Below are positions 55,842-64,000 of a stretch of DNA of 64,000 nt, in pieces (within the stretch, counting starts at the first letter, position 1; the number at the start of each line of letters is the position of its first letter). A program made the position numbers and the translations under genes. This stretch comes from Lachnospiraceae bacterium. GTDB taxonomy: Bacteria > Bacillota > Clostridia > Lachnospirales > Lachnospiraceae. Where the stretch lies: positions 1-64,000 of the forward strand of contig JAKSHY010000005.1 of NCBI GenBank assembly GCA_024399135.1. Reading direction: 5' to 3'. The notes under the pieces were generated by a model that saw nothing but the letters and a program-made list of their open reading frames with translations, was not told where the DNA came from and searched no databases.

Positions 55842-57575
55842 TTATTTTTTAGAAAACTGACTATTATACAATTCAGCATATGCTCCGCCTCTTTCAAGAA
55901 GCTCTTCATGCTTTCCGCATTCTACAATATCACCATCTTTTAAGAAGAATATTAAATCCGCATTCTTTATAGTTGATAATCTATGTGCGATAACAAAGCT
56001 TGTTTTGTCAGAGGCCAATTTATCTATAGCATCCTGAATCAATTTTTCTGTTCTGGTATCAACAGATGAAGTAGCTTCATCGAGAATTAAAATGTCAGGA
56101 TTTTTTAACATAACTCTTCCAATAGTTACTAACTGCTTTTGACCGGCTGAAATAGAATCTCCATTCAATACTGTATCCATTCCATCAGGAAGTGTACTTA
56201 TAAGATATTGAAGTCCGCAGTCCAGAATAACCTGTTTTAACTGCTCTTTGGTAACACCCTGGGTTGAATAAATTAGGTTTTCAGTAATTGTTCCTGTAAA
56301 TACCCACGTTTCCTGAAGAACCATACCAAGGATTCTATGAAGTTCTTCTCTCTTCATATCCTTGATATCAACTCCATCAATGCTGATAGAACCTGAATTT
56401 ATTTCATAGAATCTCATCAAAAGGTTTATAATCGTACTCTTTCCAGCGCCTGTAGGACCTACAATAGCTACCTTCATTCCCGGTTCAATTGTTGCTGAAA
56501 AACCATGTATTATTTCCTTATTTTCTGAATAACCAAAACGTACATTATCAAACACTACGCGTCCTTTTAGATTATCTACCGTCTTGGTTCCGACGTCTTC
56601 ATTCTCTGGCATATCCAAAAGGTCAACTATTCTGTCTGCACTTACTGATGTAAGCATAATCTGAGGAATAGTTCCTGCCAATGTGGATACAGGAGCGGCG
56701 AACATTCTTGAATACATAACAAAAGCAATAATTACACCAATTGTAATATCAGAATTTCCATGCAACGAAAGATATGCTCCGAAAATAACTACTACAGCGT
56801 AAGAAATATTATTCGTAAGACTCATCATTGGAGTCATTACACTTGACAAAAACTGAGCCTTCTTACTATCCTTACGTATTCTTTCATTATTATCATTAAA
56901 GGCTTTCTTAACATCCTCCTCCGCATTAAAGGCTTTAATAAGCATATGTCCATTTAATGATTCATCTATCTGAGCGTTCATAAAGGCCATTTCAGTTCTT
57001 TGAGCCTTCATAATAGGAGTAGTCTTTTTAGTAATGACAGTACTAATAAATGATCCTAGCAAAACTGATACAATTACACATAGTGAAAGGCTTACACTCA
57101 TTTTAAACATCATAACCACTGAGCCTATAATCATGACCAAATTCACTATGATAGCACACAATACTCTTGCTATTATGGATTCTACCGCACTCACATCAGA
57201 AACTGAGCGGGCTATTAGTTCTCCTGGAGACAATGAATCCATTTTAGCTATCGTAATATGATTAATCTTATTATTTATAGCGTTTCGTAAATCCCGTCCA
57301 ACACTCCTTCCGTATTTTGCCATCAAACGTCCACTTAGTACGTTACATACAAGTACAACAACAACAGCAATCAATGCAACTATTCCATATCTTTTTACTA
57401 AAGTTAAATCTATATTTCCTTTAATACCATCCTGAATAACATTTGATATATTTTTAATGGCATCTGGAACGAACAGATTGACACAAGAACCAACAACCCC
57501 TATGAAAACAGCAAATATAATTTTTGATTTATAAGGAGCTATAAAAGGAGATAATTTTTTCAAAACATTTCTCAT
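55842..57575 (-). CDS. ABC exporter subunit with canonical ATPase site
   Basis: 577 residues. Six membrane helices (about 1-320) precede the ATPase domain. Walker A GPTGAGKST, a signature reading ISAGQKQ (for LSGGQ) and Walker B ILILDEATSS with the catalytic Glu are present, with the H-loop in IAHRLST. With the preceding gene it forms a heterodimeric exporter. Its ATG shares one base with the upstream stop (TAATG), giving a fixed subunit ratio. It probably carries the cluster product out of the cell. Confidence 0.93.
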   Translation of the reverse strand: MRNVLKKLSPFIAPYKSKIIFAVFIGVVGSCVNLFVPDAIKNISNVIQDGIKGNIDLTLVKRYGIVALIAVVVVLVCNVLSGRLMAKYGRSVGRDLRNAINNKINHITIAKMDSLSPGELIARSVSDVSAVESIIARVLCAIIVNLVMIIGSVVMMFKMSVSLSLCVIVSVLLGSFISTVITKKTTPIMKAQRTEMAFMNAQIDESLNGHMLIKAFNAEEDVKKAFNDNNERIRKDSKKAQFLSSVMTPMMSLTNNISYAVVVIFGAYLSLHGNSDITIGVIIAFVMYSRMFAAPVSTLAGTIPQIMLTSVSADRIVDLLDMPENEDVGTKTVDNLKGRVVFDNVRFGYSENKEIIHGFSATIEPGMKVAIVGPTGAGKSTIINLLMRFYEINSGSISIDGVDIKDMKREELHRILGMVLQETWVFTGTITENLIYSTQGVTKEQLKQVILDCGLQYLISTLPDGMDTVLNGDSISAGQKQLVTIGRVMLKNPDILILDEATSSVDTRTEKLIQDAIDKLASDKTSFVIAHRLSTIKNADLIFFLKDGDIVECGKHEELLERGGAYAELYNSQFSKK

Positions 57576-59338
57576 TACATTGCCTCCTCACTAGATAGCT
57601 GTGATAACGCTATTTCTTTATATACTTCACAATTATTCATAAGATCGGTATGGGTACCCTGACCTACTATATGACCTTTATCTATTACAAGGATTCTATC
57701 TGCATCCTGAATAGTTCCTATACGCTGGCCAACAATTATTGTTGTCTTATCCTTTGAATATTCCTTTAATGCATCGCGCAATGTCTTATCCGTTTTAAAA
57801 TCTAGTGCAGAAAACGAATCATCAAATATATATATTTCAGGATCACGATAGATAGCTCTCGAAATGGTTAATCTCTGCTTCTGCCCTCCAGAAAAATTGC
57901 TTCCACCGAGCATAACCTCGGAATTATAGCCACCCTCTTTTGAATTAATGAAATCATCTGCCTGACCTATCTTCGCAGCCTCTATAACCTTATCAACTAC
58001 CAGGTTAAATCTTCCATTTTCACCATAACCAATATTACTTATAATATTACCGGCGAACAAAAAGCTCTTTTGTGGAACATATCCAATTCTATTTCTTAAA
58101 TCACTAAGCTTATAATCCTTAACATTCTTTCCATCCACTAAAACCTCGCCTTTAGTCACATCACAAAGTCGTGGAATAAGGTTCAAAATAGATGTTTTTC
58201 CGCAGCCAGTTCCTCCTATGATAGCCAATGTCTCACCTTTATTAACCTTAAAGGTTATATTTTCAAGTACATAATCTTCTGAATTAACATATTTAAATCC
58301 AACATTCTTAAATTCTATCGTACCTTCATTAAGTTCATCATTGTCTTCAACTGCATTATCAGCATCTTTAATTGATACTATAGTAGACAGAACCTCTGTT
58401 ATTCTCTTTGATGCATTATTAGTTAATGGGAACAAAAGAACAACTGAAACAAGATTTACAAATGCTACTATAAGCATGGAAATATATGAAACGAACGATG
58501 CCATGTTAGAATAGTATATCAACCTGTCCGTACCAGCCATATCTTTAATTACAAATGCACCAGATACATATATTGCAACTGATAATCCATACAAAACAAA
58601 GGAAGTAACAGGAGCAAATAATGCAAGCCACCCCTCCTGCTTTATATTTAATTTAACAAATGCATTATTAGTTTCTTCGTACTCGTTTTCCTGTTTTTCA
58701 AAGGCGTTATAGGCATGTACAACTCTAATTCCTGAAACATGCTCCTTGGTTAAGGTTGAGAGCTTATCATTATATGCACTCAATTTCTTAACCATCGGAA
58801 TAACCTTGATAAATATACAGATAACAACAGCCAGAATAACCACCATTGCCATTATAGCCATTAATGTCCATAATGGTTCACCAGTTGCTATTCTGAGGAT
58901 TACTATGGCAGCACTTAATGGAGCCTGCACCATAGGCTTCATACAACTGTTAAAGAAATTTTCTATAGTGGCTATATCATTAGTACATCTAGTAATTAAA
59001 GATCCAGTCCCAAAATATTGGGTTTCAGTCATTGAAAAATCTATAATTTTTTCATACATAGCCTTTCGAATTTTACTGCATACCGAAGCACAGATTCCGG
59101 CGAGAAGATAGCTTGATAAAAGAGAAATTAAAAAAGCTAACACCGCATAAAGACTCATTTTCAATCCAGCTTCCACTATACTGGAGATTTCGGAACCATT
59201 CATCTGAAGCAGTGTTGATATATTTGCCATTTGCGCCGGAATAGCAGTTTCCAATAGAACCTGAAGCAAAATTGAAACCATAATTCCGACTGTAATCCAT
59301 TTTTCTTTAGTTGTTTCAAATTTCCATATAATTTTCAT
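57575..59338 (-). CDS. ABC exporter subunit with degenerate Walker B
   Basis: 587 residues with the same six-helix plus ATPase layout. Walker A GGTGCGKTS, signature FSGGQKQR and Walker B YIFDDSFSALD. The residue after the Walker B Asp is Asp instead of the catalytic Glu, and the switch loop reads VGQRIGT without the His. This marks the non-hydrolysing half of heterodimeric exporters such as TM287/288 or BmrCD. AGGAC lies 7 bases before the ATG. It overlaps its partner by one base. Confidence 0.93.
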   Translation of the reverse strand: MKIIWKFETTKEKWITVGIMVSILLQVLLETAIPAQMANISTLLQMNGSEISSIVEAGLKMSLYAVLAFLISLLSSYLLAGICASVCSKIRKAMYEKIIDFSMTETQYFGTGSLITRCTNDIATIENFFNSCMKPMVQAPLSAAIVILRIATGEPLWTLMAIMAMVVILAVVICIFIKVIPMVKKLSAYNDKLSTLTKEHVSGIRVVHAYNAFEKQENEYEETNNAFVKLNIKQEGWLALFAPVTSFVLYGLSVAIYVSGAFVIKDMAGTDRLIYYSNMASFVSYISMLIVAFVNLVSVVLLFPLTNNASKRITEVLSTIVSIKDADNAVEDNDELNEGTIEFKNVGFKYVNSEDYVLENITFKVNKGETLAIIGGTGCGKTSILNLIPRLCDVTKGEVLVDGKNVKDYKLSDLRNRIGYVPQKSFLFAGNIISNIGYGENGRFNLVVDKVIEAAKIGQADDFINSKEGGYNSEVMLGGSNFSGGQKQRLTISRAIYRDPEIYIFDDSFSALDFKTDKTLRDALKEYSKDKTTIIVGQRIGTIQDADRILVIDKGHIVGQGTHTDLMNNCEVYKEIALSQLSSEEAM

Positions 59339-59361
59339 GAATCTGTCCTATAAAAATATCA

Positions 59362-60528
59362 TTAAAACTCATACATATTTTTAACTATCGCATTTATGTA
59401 TTCTTTATTCAATAAATCTAAAAATTTGTCTTCTTTTAGTTTCATGAATAATCTTATAATTCCACTTACAATAAATTCCTTATATCTTTGCTTTTTTGTT
59501 TCATCATCAGTATCTTTGTAATACTGAACAAAAATTTCTTCCATTAAAAACTTTGCATTTTCTTCTGTCAGGCCCATTCTTGCATATATTTCATTATTCA
59601 TTTTCCCAAGATAATAAAGGCCCACATAGATATTAATATCAAAAATTCCATTACCCAAAGCGGAATCTACTACATCAATTAACATCATTTCGCCTTCACA
59701 CTTTATTACATTAGCAAAATTAAGATCTCCATGAATATAATTATTTGAATCTTCAATTCCATTTACCACATCAAATGCAAAATCAGCATCCTCTTTACTG
59801 ATATATTTTTCTCCAAGCTCTTTAATAAAATCAATATAAGCCTTCTTTATGCTTGGAAGACTTCCCTCTGGTAATACTATCGAATGAATATTTTTTGCGT
59901 ATTCACCAAGAATGCAAATAGATTTTTTCAGAGCCTCGCTATCATTCTTATCATTAGCTTCCTCGAAATCTTTGGAAAGCGTTTTAGCAGCTACTAATTC
60001 AAAAATAAGCGCATACTGATCATTAACCTTCACAATATCATAAGGAACTGCACATGGAACTCCACTTAATAATACTGTTCTTGATTTTTCCTGCTCATCG
60101 GATACTTTATCAAAAGTGTATCCTTCATTAAAAACCTTAATTACTTTATCTTCATCAAACTTATATACAATTCCTGTTGTTCCAACACCTAAAAGCTCAA
60201 GGCCTTCCACAGATACGTTCCTAAGCCCTCTTTCAACTTTAATTATCTGAGTTATACCTGTCAGTTCTAAAACATCGTATACATCCTTAGATACGTTAAT
60301 AATTTTATTTAATTTCCCCGATTTTTGAGCAATAATCAAAACTCTTATACCTGCACTTGAAATATAAGCTGTGTCGCTCATGTCAAAAACTATATTTTTG
60401 TCCGATGCCTTTTCAAGTTCGTTAGTTACCTCATCATGAAAAACTGTAGCATTTGAACTATCAATTCTTTCTGTTAAATTAAGGACTATAAAATTTTCAT
60501 CATTAATTACGTTTTTTATCGTATCCAT
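59362..60528 (-). CDS. STAS domain fused to aminoglycoside-phosphotransferase-like kinase
   Basis: 388 residues. Residues 1-105 are a STAS (anti-sigma-antagonist) domain with the phospho-acceptor region TAYISSAGIRVLI (S57/S58). Residues about 110-385 are a kinase of the APH/choline-kinase fold: ELLGVGTTGIVYKF, Lys131, the catalytic HGDLNFANV (266-274) and the metal-site Asp285 in LIDVVD. This resembles the family I recall as TIGR02172, of unknown role. It may phosphorylate a sugar or other small molecule, or switch a partner through the STAS domain. AAGGAAGGG precedes the ATG. It lies between the GT2-GH3 fusion gene (37 bases) and the exporter. Confidence 0.85.
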   Translation of the reverse strand: MDTIKNVINDENFIVLNLTERIDSSNATVFHDEVTNELEKASDKNIVFDMSDTAYISSAGIRVLIIAQKSGKLNKIINVSKDVYDVLELTGITQIIKVERGLRNVSVEGLELLGVGTTGIVYKFDEDKVIKVFNEGYTFDKVSDEQEKSRTVLLSGVPCAVPYDIVKVNDQYALIFELVAAKTLSKDFEEANDKNDSEALKKSICILGEYAKNIHSIVLPEGSLPSIKKAYIDFIKELGEKYISKEDADFAFDVVNGIEDSNNYIHGDLNFANVIKCEGEMMLIDVVDSALGNGIFDINIYVGLYYLGKMNNEIYARMGLTEENAKFLMEEIFVQYYKDTDDETKKQRYKEFIVSGIIRLFMKLKEDKFLDLLNKEYINAIVKNMYEF

Positions 60529-60566
60529 ATGTCCCTTCCTTAATAATGATATAAACTTACCTATAT

Positions 60567-63152
60567 TTACTTAATCGCACTAATCTTAAGAAATTTTTTG
60601 TCACGTGGAGCCGTTAATACATGCGATGGATATATACTATCTGTAGTAACATCAAGCTTGCTGGCTTTTGTTTCTGCATAAAGAGTCATTGTCTGAGGTT
60701 CAAGCAACCTGACTTCTAATTCATTGATGCTTCCATCAAGTATATCCTTTTCATAGCTATCAATTTCTTTTTTAAGTCTTATCTCAAGCTCTTCCTTAAT
60801 GGCTTTAGTAATATTCATATCCACATTCTCATTCTGTGGCTCAATGTATATGACGAATCCGTCGTTTTCCTCAGTATACGCATAGTCACTTAATGGAATA
60901 TTGAATTTATTACATGCCTCCTTAATCATTCTATATAAATCGATTGATTTTATAGTTGAATTAGCTATTTTTAGCTTGCTGACTGCTTCATCGTACCATG
61001 TGAAAACAGGAGTTTCATCTTCAATAGCAACTACTTTAATAAAACGATTAGTATTGTATCTATATAAGCCGGCATGAGTTGTAACAAATACCTTATATAC
61101 ATTTCCTATTTCAAGACCACTGATGAATACGAAATTATCTTCTGGCATTCCATTTTCATCACATTTTTTAAATTCAAGGAAAGCATTGTCACAGTTAAGC
61201 TTAATATTACTGCTTCCATCAACTGACATACCCATAAACACTTCGGGAATTAGTAACGGAGCATTATATACAACAATGTTATCAAAGTTTTCCATTAAAT
61301 AATCTGTATATATGGTGAACTCATTATCTTTAAACGCAACTACCCTCTTAAACTCTGGCCATATCTTTTTTACATCTAATTTAACTTCACCATTTTTTGC
61401 TTTTTTAAGCATATCTCGTATATACTCTGCTTTGGTTGCATCTGGCATAAATTTGTAATTTTCGATTTGACCATTTTTTATTGCGTCACATATCTTATCG
61501 ATGTTTCTAAATAAGTGATCAAACATCATATAGATATTCCACGTATTTGGTGCAACAATCTGGGTAAGCTTTTCATCATTTATAGCAAACACCCATCTAA
61601 TATCAAAAGAAGATGCCATTTCATCATCAAAAATGAGCTTCGACGGTATAGCAAATTCTGCATTAGCTTCCTTATCCTGGTTATAAAGATTGCTAAAATA
61701 ATCCTGCATAATAGCAGCATAAATAGAATTTAAGCTTGTATTATCATTGTAGTGAACTATTGAAGTGACACTTTCATAAAATAATGCTGTATCATTATTC
61801 TTGAAAAGTTCTGACATACATGTCGAATATTCTTTTATATGCTCCTTCGTACATGGCAATATCTTTTTAGTATTAAATGATCCAAACGAATAAAGGTAAT
61901 TCGTTATAGGTTCAGAAACAAATATTTGAGACTCGCCAATTCGTGTTGTCAAAGCAATTAATGGCTGATACGTATCGTAATCTGTAACTGGAACTCTTGC
62001 CTCAAAACCAGACAATGTACTGATACCTACGAAATCATATCTCTTTCCAATATCAGTATTACAGTTATCATCTAAGATTTTCTTCAATACCTTCATATCC
62101 TTTGAATATTCACTTCCGTAAATATCCTTGGAAATAATAGCATCATCACCATCTTTGCCCTCAGATATATTCATAATATAATCTTTAGGAATGTCATATC
62201 TTTCATATGCAGCTCTTTCGCTGTATATTTTCGATATTTTAAGAGGCTTCATCTTTTCAATATATGGACCAAGTATATCTCTAATTTTGTACCTGTCATC
62301 CAATGTGATTTTTTTAGATGCTACCATAAATCTCATAACGCATCTAATCATTGCGCCTATTGTTGGATCAGCATAATATCCATTAGAAAGGCAGGCATCA
62401 AATACCTTTGTAAGACCATTTGCAATGTTAATTATATCTTCACCGCTTTTTTCTCCACTTTGAACTAATGAACCACTATTTATGAAGTAATGGTATCCAA
62501 TAGTCTGAGGAAGATAGCATAATCTGTTCGCCAATGGATAAGCCTGTAAATTAAATAGGTAATCTTCGGCAAAGCCTACACTTTCGTCAAACCATATATT
62601 ATTTCTTTCTAAGAATTCTCTATCATAAATTCGTGAAGTAACCAATCCCCATACACCACTAAACATCTTTTCATCATCCCAGTTATTATCTGGTTCAATG
62701 ATTATTTCTTCACGTGTCTGGTCCCACAGAACTATCTCAGTAACAGGAACGTTTGTTGGATTCTCAAGCTCGAATTCTCTTCTAAACCATGTAATCTCAG
62801 CCTTAGATCTCTTCATATGACTAAGAACCTTTTTAAAGCACCATGGTGTGAAGCTGTCATCACCATCCAAAAAAGCAAGATATTTTGACGTAGCCATACG
62901 CATACCATAATTTCTTGGACTTGATGGGGTTCTACAGTCATTATTAAGAACAAAGGTACGTATATTCCCATATGGCGCTGTCATTTCTTCAACTGCCATA
63001 ATATACTTGTCTTCACAATTATGAAGGACTATAACCCACTCTATATTCTCAAAGCCTATAGTCTGATTTTTTATGGATTCTAATCCATTTTTAAATATTT
63101 TGGGGTCAATATTATGATAAGGGGTAACAACCGAAATCTCATAATTACTCAT
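60567..63152 (-). CDS. GT2 glycosyltransferase fused to a GH3-like domain
   Basis: 861 residues. Residues 1 to about 330 are a GT2 glycosyltransferase: ISVVTPYHNI, LNNDCRTPSSPRNYG, the metal-binding FLDGDDSFTP and VGFAEDYLFN. Residues about 345-861 resemble the GH3 (jasmonate/IAA-amido synthetase) fold: NTDIGKRYDFVGI, RVPVTDYDTYQPLI, then FVTTHAGLYRYNTNRFIKVV and PVFTWYDEAVSKL. The GH3 nucleotide loop, usually TSGTSGG, reads SFGSFNTKK, so adenylation ability is doubtful. The start overlaps the end of the preceding condensation-like gene by 8 bases. An enzyme glycosylating, and perhaps amide-linking, the cluster intermediate is plausible. I know of no described protein with this architecture. 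Confidence 0.8.
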   Translation of the reverse strand: MSNYEISVVTPYHNIDPKIFKNGLESIKNQTIGFENIEWVIVLHNCEDKYIMAVEEMTAPYGNIRTFVLNNDCRTPSSPRNYGMRMATSKYLAFLDGDDSFTPWCFKKVLSHMKRSKAEITWFRREFELENPTNVPVTEIVLWDQTREEIIIEPDNNWDDEKMFSGVWGLVTSRIYDREFLERNNIWFDESVGFAEDYLFNLQAYPLANRLCYLPQTIGYHYFINSGSLVQSGEKSGEDIINIANGLTKVFDACLSNGYYADPTIGAMIRCVMRFMVASKKITLDDRYKIRDILGPYIEKMKPLKISKIYSERAAYERYDIPKDYIMNISEGKDGDDAIISKDIYGSEYSKDMKVLKKILDDNCNTDIGKRYDFVGISTLSGFEARVPVTDYDTYQPLIALTTRIGESQIFVSEPITNYLYSFGSFNTKKILPCTKEHIKEYSTCMSELFKNNDTALFYESVTSIVHYNDNTSLNSIYAAIMQDYFSNLYNQDKEANAEFAIPSKLIFDDEMASSFDIRWVFAINDEKLTQIVAPNTWNIYMMFDHLFRNIDKICDAIKNGQIENYKFMPDATKAEYIRDMLKKAKNGEVKLDVKKIWPEFKRVVAFKDNEFTIYTDYLMENFDNIVVYNAPLLIPEVFMGMSVDGSSNIKLNCDNAFLEFKKCDENGMPEDNFVFISGLEIGNVYKVFVTTHAGLYRYNTNRFIKVVAIEDETPVFTWYDEAVSKLKIANSTIKSIDLYRMIKEACNKFNIPLSDYAYTEENDGFVIYIEPQNENVDMNITKAIKEELEIRLKKEIDSYEKDILDGSINELEVRLLEPQTMTLYAETKASKLDVTTDSIYPSHVLTAPRDKKFLKISAIK

Positions 63153-64000
63153 TAAAAAGTTCCTCCATTATTACTTTGTCAGCATACACTCTCTGACAAT
63201 CAACACATTTGGCAGCAATATTTAACTCTTTTAATCCATTTAATATACAATCTGTAAGTTTGGTATCATCTGTCCTTGTTACTACCTGAATTCTCATAAC
63301 ATCCTTAAATGTATGTGCAACAACAGAATTACTTCTTGCCAAACCTCTAAGTTCAATATTATCCAGCATCCTGTCAAGACCTGATAAAAGTGTCATTTTC
63401 CCTGGATATGTCAATGCATATGTCAAAGGTCTGACTGATCCTTTTTTAGGTACCATTGTCTTGATTCTGGCCTGTTCAATGATAGGTGTTTCATCCTTTT
63501 CGAATGCATCAACTGATGCTGCTTTATTTCCCATCAGTTTAATGAAATTATTAGCAGTAATTTGCTTGTTCATGAAGGATTTCCACTTTAAACATCTTTC
63601 AGTAATATCTAAAGTTTCATCCTCTTTTTCATAAGGAATAAATATTCCATCTGAACAGTTAACAACTGTCTTAGAACCAACATATGGTCTTAAATTTACA
63701 GGAACCATAGCTATTACAGGCATATTATCAGTGTCATATTCCTTCCTTATAGCTGTAGATACAATATCATTAATGAGAGGAACAACTGATACCCCGAGCT
63801 CTTTAGTCTTTTTAATAAATTCCGAAGTGCTTAATGTAATGAGCTGTTCGTGCAAATAATCTGCATCATCAGGATAATCTGCATTAGGCAACGAATATGC
63901 CCCTTTATTATCAAAATGATAATCCTCCACTACATTACTATCCCCATACATTCTGTATGGATCTAATGCCTCCATTTCGTTTTCATCACTAATTGAAAAA
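63145..64000 (-). CDS. Condensation-domain-like acyltransferase, N-terminus outside the window
   Basis: The frame is open to the right edge, so the start is outside; an internal ATG at 63975 is not the likely start because no ribosome site precedes it and the upstream codons are open. The visible 285 residues are the second lobe of a condensation/AATase-type fold: VIAMVPVNLRPYVGSKTVVN is like the typical PVNLR segment of that superfamily, followed by ALTYPGKMTLL. The end (ELNIAAKCVDC) matches the condensation-like protein at 54530-55828. The catalytic HxxxDG would lie in the missing part. Its stop overlaps the GT2-GH3 start by 8 bases. Confidence 0.75.
   Translation of the reverse strand, partial: FSISDENEMEALDPYRMYGDSNVVEDYHFDNKGAYSLPNADYPDDADYLHEQLITLSTSEFIKKTKELGVSVVPLINDIVSTAIRKEYDTDNMPVIAMVPVNLRPYVGSKTVVNCSDGIFIPYEKEDETLDITERCLKWKSFMNKQITANNFIKLMGNKAASVDAFEKDETPIIEQARIKTMVPKKGSVRPLTYALTYPGKMTLLSGLDRMLDNIELRGLARSNSVVAHTFKDVMRIQVVTRTDDTKLTDCILNGLKELNIAAKCVDCQRVYADKVIMEELFNE

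Overview
The window reads as a chromosomal stretch of a low-GC, strictly anaerobic Gram-positive bacterium of the Lachnospiraceae (Butyrivibrio-like) type. This is inferred from the A/T-rich sequence, AGGAGG-type ribosome binding sites, a three-subunit NADH-linked [FeFe]-hydrogenase, LPxTG/sortase surface proteins and several membrane proteins of kinds typical of that family. No rRNA, tRNA, CRISPR array, transposase or integrase was found.

Layout. (a) 1-2642, minus: a large secreted surface protein whose Pro-rich C-terminus runs off the left edge. (b) 3306-4865: gpmI. (c) 5032-18343, minus: one tightly packed run, transcribed from a polyprenyl-phosphate GT2 through a cation efflux protein, an acyltransferase-3 protein and three polytopic GT-C-like membrane proteins into hydC-hydB-hydA. 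A 25-codon ORF followed by a strong terminator lies upstream. (d) 18684-22765, plus: GT2, FAD-dependent oxidoreductase and GT-C-like membrane protein, apparently from a leaderless promoter. (e) 22718-27546, minus: biotin operon bioB-bioD-bioA-bioWF, with a BirA-type operator over the -35 box. (f) 27707-33060: giant LPxTG protein and its sortase. (g) 33249-34121: EamA transporter. (h) 34244-37242: an ECF sigma factor fused to a membrane anchor and extracytoplasmic domain, a small protein and a secreted protein. Two copies of the same unusual promoter motif precede these genes. (i) 37520-39197: a 1.5-kb toxin-antitoxin island between 72-bp direct repeats. (j) 39209-44323: guaA, purB, purA, purC. 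(k) 44497-49974: G1P-dehydrogenase-like enzyme, MATE exporter, a condensation-domain/cyclic-nucleotide-domain fusion and a DegV lipid-binding protein. (l) 49980-64000, minus: a compact nine-gene biosynthesis/export cluster running off the right edge.

Cluster (l) is the best candidate for an undescribed system. It has two condensation-like acyltransferases, a glycosyltransferase fused to a GH3-type domain, a STAS-kinase fusion, a heterodimeric ABC exporter, a second GT2, one A-PCP-TE module whose adenylation domain lacks the usual alpha-amino-binding Asp, and a membrane acyltransferase. Together they suggest assembly, glycosylation, acylation and export of a small peptide- or acyl-amide-containing glycoconjugate. 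The condensation/cNMP fusion and the DegV protein nearby may belong to it. The product cannot be read from sequence alone.

The other notable observation is the sigma-factor locus. Promoter P1, ahead of the small gene and sigma gene, and P2, ahead of the secreted-protein gene, share TGCAACTTTTT (first base shared as T) and CTCTATATA at identical spacing, which suggests an autoregulated envelope-sensing regulon.
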